Assembly: GCF_000159355.1 (NCBI RefSeq)
Contig: NZ_GG670122.1
Coordinates: forward strand, 62,001 to 126,000
Direction of reading: 5' to 3'
DNA length: 64,000 nt
Source of the DNA: Lactobacillus johnsonii ATCC 33200
GTDB lineage: Bacteria > Bacillota > Bacilli > Lactobacillales > Lactobacillaceae
Shown: piece after piece, positions 60,086-64,000 of the stretch
Numbering within the stretch: position 1 is the stretch's first letter
Layout: every line of letters starts with the position of its first letter
Made by a program: the position numbers and the translations under genes
The notes under the pieces: model-generated
Told to the model about the DNA's origin: nothing
What the model saw: the letters and a program-made list of their open reading frames with translations, nothing else
The model's database searches: none

Positions 60086-61000
60086 ATGGATAAACAGTCA
60101 AAAGGTAGGTTATGGACAGTCCTAGCTGCTTTAGCAGCAGTAATGTGGGGAATATCTGGATTATTTGCAGAATCTCTATTTAAAGTGAGTAGTAAGATTA
60201 CACCGATTTGGTTAACACAAATCCGATTAATTATCTCTGGGATTGTTTTATTAATTATTGCGACAGTCTTACACCAAAAGCCATTTTCAGTTTTAAAAGA
60301 TAAGAAAAATACTATTCATATTATTGCTTATGGAATTTTTGGCTTGTTACCAGTACAAGTCTTTTACTTTATTGCAATTGAGATGGCAAACGCATCAATT
60401 GCAACGATTTTACAATTTATTGGACCATTTTTTGTCCTGACATATTTGGCTGTCACTCATCAACAAGTATTAAGAAAATTGGATGTATTAGCTGCTATCC
60501 TAGCTTTTATTGGCGTATTCTTATTATCAACTCATGGAAATTTTAATCAATTAGCAATTACTCCACTGGCTCTATTTTTTGGGTTGCTATCGGCATTAGG
60601 AGAAGCAAGTTATACTTTAATCCCGGTTAAACTTGTTAAAAGAGTATCAAGTTTGGTTGTAACGGGATGGGGAATGCTATTGGCGGGAATTGGACTGATG
60701 CTTGTATATCCGCAGTTTCCATCAATTCCCAATACACCTAGAGTATGGCTGGACGTAAGTGCAATAATTATTATTGGAACGATTATTCCATTTCAAATTA
60801 TGGCTAACGCTCTACGCTACGTAAAACCATCGACTGTAAGTTTACTAGATGCATTTGAACCATTATCAGCTACAGTTGGTTCAGTTTTAGTTTTTGGTTT
60901 AGTAATGTCGGGGATGGATTGGCTAGGAACCTTCTTAGTAATTGGTTCAGTATTGGCTTTAAATTTTACTCCTAAAAGAAATATTAAAAAGAAATCTTAA
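60086..61000 (+). CDS. EamA/DMT-family transporter
   Basis: 304 residues, ten membrane helices in two EamA repeats (about 10-140 and 155-300; GISGLFAE, FIGPFFVLTYLA, LDAFEPLSATVGSVLVFG). This is the family of amino acid and metabolite exporters such as RhtA. ATG 60086 follows GAGG. An in-frame GTG 15 bp upstream is also possible. The substrate is unknown. Confidence 0.85.
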   Translation: MDKQSKGRLWTVLAALAAVMWGISGLFAESLFKVSSKITPIWLTQIRLIISGIVLLIIATVLHQKPFSVLKDKKNTIHIIAYGIFGLLPVQVFYFIAIEMANASIATILQFIGPFFVLTYLAVTHQQVLRKLDVLAAILAFIGVFLLSTHGNFNQLAITPLALFFGLLSALGEASYTLIPVKLVKRVSSLVVTGWGMLLAGIGLMLVYPQFPSIPNTPRVWLDVSAIIIIGTIIPFQIMANALRYVKPSTVSLLDAFEPLSATVGSVLVFGLVMSGMDWLGTFLVIGSVLALNFTPKRNIKKKS

Positions 61001-61212
61001 TTAATAAAAAATATATCAGTTTTTTTATTTGCTCATCTTTATTTTAATGACTTTCAGTCTAAATATTATAAATAAGGAAGAAATTCTATTGTAATTTTAA
61101 GCTAAATAAAATTTATCACTAAAATATTTTAAATTTTATATTGTTTTTTCATTTTAATATCATATAATCAAAAACAAGAAATTTAAGTCATCTCATAAAG
61201 GAGGAGAACAAA

Positions 61213-62966
61213 TTGAAAAAAGTTAAGTGGTTAGGAGCAATTACAGTATTGTCCGGTGCGGCATTAACTTTAACTGCTTGTGGGAATAACAACAATAATA
61301 ATGCTAGCGATAAGAAGTTAGCTTTAAGGAAGCAGTTCCTAAGAAACAAGTTAAAAAAGGTGGAACATTAAAGTACGCAATTGAAAGTGACTCACCTTTC
61401 ACAGGTATTTTCTTACCAGAATTATCTGACACTTCAACTGATAGTGAAATTCAAGGGCCAGGTTTAGAAGGACTCTTCGCTGTTAATGATACCTATAAAA
61501 TTAACAACAAAGGTGCAGCTACCTTCAAGTTAGATAAGGATGCTAAGACTATTACCATTGAAGTTAAGAAGGGCGTTAAGTGGTCTGACGGTAAACAAGT
61601 AACTGCTAAGGACGTTGAATATGCTTACGAAATTGTTGGTAATCCTAAGACTAAGACTTCAAGATATACAGATTCTTTAGCTAACCTTGTTGGGTTAGAA
61701 GAATACCACAAGGGAAATAGTGACAAGATTTCTGGTATCGAAATGCCAAATGGTGAAAATGGGCGAAAAGTCGTTCTTCATTTTAAGGAAATGAAACCAG
61801 GTATGCTTCAATCTGGTAATGGTTACTTCCTTGAAAGTGCAGAACCATACCACTACTTGAAAGACGTTCCATTTGATAAACTTTTATCAGATGATAAGGT
61901 TCGTAAACAACCACTTTTCTTTGGTCCATACAAGGTTCAAAAAGTTGTTCGTGGTCAATCAGTTACTTATGTACCAAATGAACGTTACTGGCGTGGTAAG
62001 CCAAACTTAGACAAGGTTACTATGGAAGTAATCGGAACTAACTCTGTTTCTCAAGCTATTAAGAGTCATAAGTTTGATGTTACTGGTGTGCTTAACGCTC
62101 AATGGAACAATGTTAAGGATACTAAGGGCGTTAACTTCATTGGTAAGATTCCTCTATCTTGCAACTACTTAGGCTTTAAGGTAGGTAAGTTTGACAAGAA
62201 GACTGGTAAGAACGTTGAGGATAAGAACGCTAAGATGAACAATGTCTCATTACGTAAGGCGATGGCTTATGCAATGAACATTGACGCTGTTACCAAGCGT
62301 TACGGCAATGGTTTGTCATTTAGAATTAACACATTAATCCCAGCACAATTTGGCGACTTCTCTGATAAGAGTATTAAGGGTTACCCATACAACTTGAAGA
62401 AAGCTAACGAGTTATTAGACAAGGCCGGCTACAAGAAGAAGAAGGGTGAAAAATACCGTCGTCAACCAAATGGTAAGAAGTTAACTATTAACGTTGCTGT
62501 TCGTGGTACACAACCTAATGCTGAAAAGATCTGGACTAACTACCTCCAACAATGGCAAAAGATTGGCTTAGATGCTAAATTTGTTGGTGGTCGTCCAATG
62601 GAATTCAACTCTTGGGTACAAGATGTTCAAGCAGATAGTCCTAAGATTGATGTCTTTGAAGGTGGGTGGAGTTTATCATCTGAACCATCACCAATGGACC
62701 TTTACAGTGAAGGTGCTCCATACAACATGGCTCGTTTTGTTTCTCCAACTCAATCTAAACTTCTTACTAACATTGATTCAACTAAGGCCTTCAACCACAA
62801 GTACCGTGTACAAGCATTTGATAAGTGGCAACAATGGATGTATGACAATGCCTATGTTGTACCTACCACAAACAGTTGGTCAGTAACTGCAGTTAACAAC
62901 AAGGTAACTGGCTGGTCACTTAAGCCATCTGCAAATTCATGGTATGATGTTGGCTTTACTAAGTAA
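61213..62966 (+). pseudogene. Oligopeptide ABC transporter substrate-binding lipoprotein (OppA family), frameshifted
   Basis: TTG 61213 follows AAAGGAGGAG and starts a lipoprotein signal with a LTLTACGN lipobox. The frame breaks after DKKLAL at 61324-61328, where one A is missing. The second frame resumes EAVPKKQVKKGGTLKYA and runs to 62966 with OppA family features (VKWSDGKQVTAKDVEYAYEI, LRKAMAYAMNIDAV, NYLQQWQKIGLDAKF). The repaired product is about 584 residues, normal for OppA. Codons are of the highly expressed type. A homopolymer consensus error is a live alternative, given the otherwise flawless frame. Confidence 0.85.
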
Positions 62967-63061
62967 TTAAAATAAATTTTCCTATAATCCTCATATATCA
63001 ACAAAAATTAAATTTTTAAATAATATTTCATTAAATAAAATTTTCATAGTTATATTCCTTC

Positions 63062-63099
63062 AGAAGACTCTACTTTTGCCAAGTAGGGTCTTCTTTTTG
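63062..63099 (+). terminator. Terminator of the OppA-like gene
   Basis: A 14-bp stem with one mismatch (63062-63075 with 63081-63094) and a T run. Confidence 0.88.
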
Positions 63100-63155
63100 T
63101 ATCAATAATGATACCGATTACAAGTATAAAAAATAAAATTGAACTATACCAATAC

Positions 63156-63183
63156 TTGATAAAAGACTACAAAGCGCTATTAT
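63156..63183 (+). promoter_or_regulatory. Promoter of the Man-family PTS gene with cre-like core
   Basis: TTGATA (63156-63161), 16 bp, TATTAT (63178-63183). The -10 is preceded by ACAAAGCGCTATTA, which matches 11 of 14 cre positions, so CcpA control is possible. Confidence 0.55.
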
Positions 63184-63250
63184 ATTTAACTTTAATTTAT
63201 ATACCAATTAGGATAAAATATAAACATTGTGAATTCTGGAGGAATTAAAT

Positions 63251-64000
63251 GTGGATAACTTTTTAATAGTTAGTCATGGTGAATATGCTAAGGCAACTCT
63301 AGCTAGCTGTGAAATGATTGCAGGAAAATTATCAAATGTAAAAGCGATTGCTTTTAAACAAACAATGAATCAAGATGATTTACTCGATGAGATTGCTCAA
63401 ACTGCCGAAAGTTTTGAACAAGTGCCAACTATTATTGTGGATATTGCCGGAGGAACTCCTGCTAACGCTGCATTACGATATCAGCAAGAACATCCTGAAG
63501 TAAAAGTATACAGCGGTCTGTGCTTGCTACTTTTGCTAGCAGCAGTAATGGGAACTCCGATGGAGGAAGCAATCAAACAAGCTAAAGAAAATATGGCGCC
63601 TGTTGGAAAGGTAACTGAAGATAAGGCCACCTCAAACAAGGAAGAGTCTCATCAAAGTAACGAATTAAATGAAAATGCGGAAGTAGAACCACAAACTATG
63701 CATAACGTTCGAATTGATGAAAGACTTATCCACGGACAAGTTGCGACGATGTGGACAAATGCATTGCGATTAACGCGAATTATGGTAGTTGGAGATGATA
63801 TCGTAAAGAATGATATTCAAAAAACAGCCTTAAAGACCGCATGTCCGCATGGCGTTCACTTAAGTATTTTGACTGCTAAAGGTGCAGCCAGAAGAATTAA
63901 TGAAGGAAAATATAAGGGTCAAACCGTTTTAGTATTAGTTAAAAATCCTGGAGTTTTACGTCAAATGGTTGATAATGGTGTGAACTTGCCTGAAATTAAT
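63251..64000 (+). CDS. PTS mannose-family EIIAB, 3' truncated by the window
   Basis: At least 250 residues, open to the window edge. The EIIA domain (about 1-125) begins MDNFLIVSHGEYA with phospho-His9. A linker rich in Glu/Asn/Ser (about 125-150) joins EIIB, which begins VRIDERLIHGQVATMW with phospho-His161. GTG 63251 is chosen because GGAGG lies 9 bp upstream; the overlapping ATG at 63249 reads a stop after a few codons. Membrane EIIC and EIID genes are expected downstream. Substrates in this family include mannose, glucose and GlcNAc. Confidence 0.9.
   Translation, partial: MDNFLIVSHGEYAKATLASCEMIAGKLSNVKAIAFKQTMNQDDLLDEIAQTAESFEQVPTIIVDIAGGTPANAALRYQQEHPEVKVYSGLCLLLLLAAVMGTPMEEAIKQAKENMAPVGKVTEDKATSNKEESHQSNELNENAEVEPQTMHNVRIDERLIHGQVATMWTNALRLTRIMVVGDDIVKNDIQKTALKTACPHGVHLSILTAKGAARRINEGKYKGQTVLVLVKNPGVLRQMVDNGVNLPEIN

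Noticed and set aside
59907-60101. 64-codon minus-strand ORF spanning the terminator near 59972
   Set aside because: It is read through a strong hairpin, has no ribosome site, and its composition reflects AT-rich noncoding DNA.

Overview
The window reads as the chromosome of a low-GC lactic acid bacterium, most likely the Lactobacillus gasseri / L. johnsonii group. Indications are strongly AT-rich DNA, AGGAGG-type ribosome sites with frequent TTG and GTG starts, a YSIRK-type LPQTG surface adhesin with Mub-like repeats, LctP lactate permease, PepF, several PTS systems, CcpA (cre) sites, and NlpC/P60 and YkuD wall enzymes. The species call is an inference from gene content. I saw no rRNA, tRNA, CRISPR array or intact insertion sequence.

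Layout. 1-1750: a decayed NatAB-type ABC exporter. 1837-8015: a GH31 glucosidase with a cre site, then the fructose operon fruR-fruK-fruA. 8333-11749: an antigen I/II (GbpC)-type adhesin with three 318-bp Mub B2-like repeats. 11849-15627: a HAD phosphatase, a SmtB/CzrA-like zinc-sensor repressor, and a zinc/manganese-type ABC uptake operon with palindromic operators. 15749-24227: lactate permease, PepF, an LCP wall protein, an ABC-F protein and a split ThrE-type exporter. 24235-24413: an independently promoted, highly structured RNA with its own terminator, followed by a MazEF pair. 25633-27026: an aberrant NrdF lacking its metal ligands and a frameshifted nrdI. 27170-33000: envelope genes (O-antigen-ligase-like protein, NlpC/P60 behind a WalR box, L,D-transpeptidase). 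33028-34308 is hflX, followed by about 770 bp without a convincing gene but with a minus-strand terminator and pseudoknot. 35089-43528: amino acid permease, Bce-type ABC transporter, broken TetR, broken dehydrogenase, small membrane proteins and a dead exonuclease III paralogue. 43602-47335: nanE, an EIICBA PTS and an RpiR regulator. 47566-54635: P-type ATPase, metzincin protease, HelD and a C39-like peptidase. 54787-57525: an RpiR / RarA-C-domain / EIIC cassette flanked by near-identical terminators. 57562-64000: SGNH hydrolase, CoaA, EF-P, EamA transporter, a frameshifted OppA-type lipoprotein, and a mannose-family EIIAB running off the end.

How it fits together: sugar import and catabolite control recur (fru, nan, RpiR-EIIC and Man-PTS loci, with cre-like sites). 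Cell-wall enzymes cluster between 19 and 33 kb. Seven loci are broken. Seven of the lesions are one-base losses, mostly in homopolymers, and three are stop codons reachable by a single C/G to T/A transition. Read-level checking is needed to separate true decay from consensus error. The two most notable items are the ligand-less NrdF with broken nrdI, and the multibranched RNA at 24235-24413.
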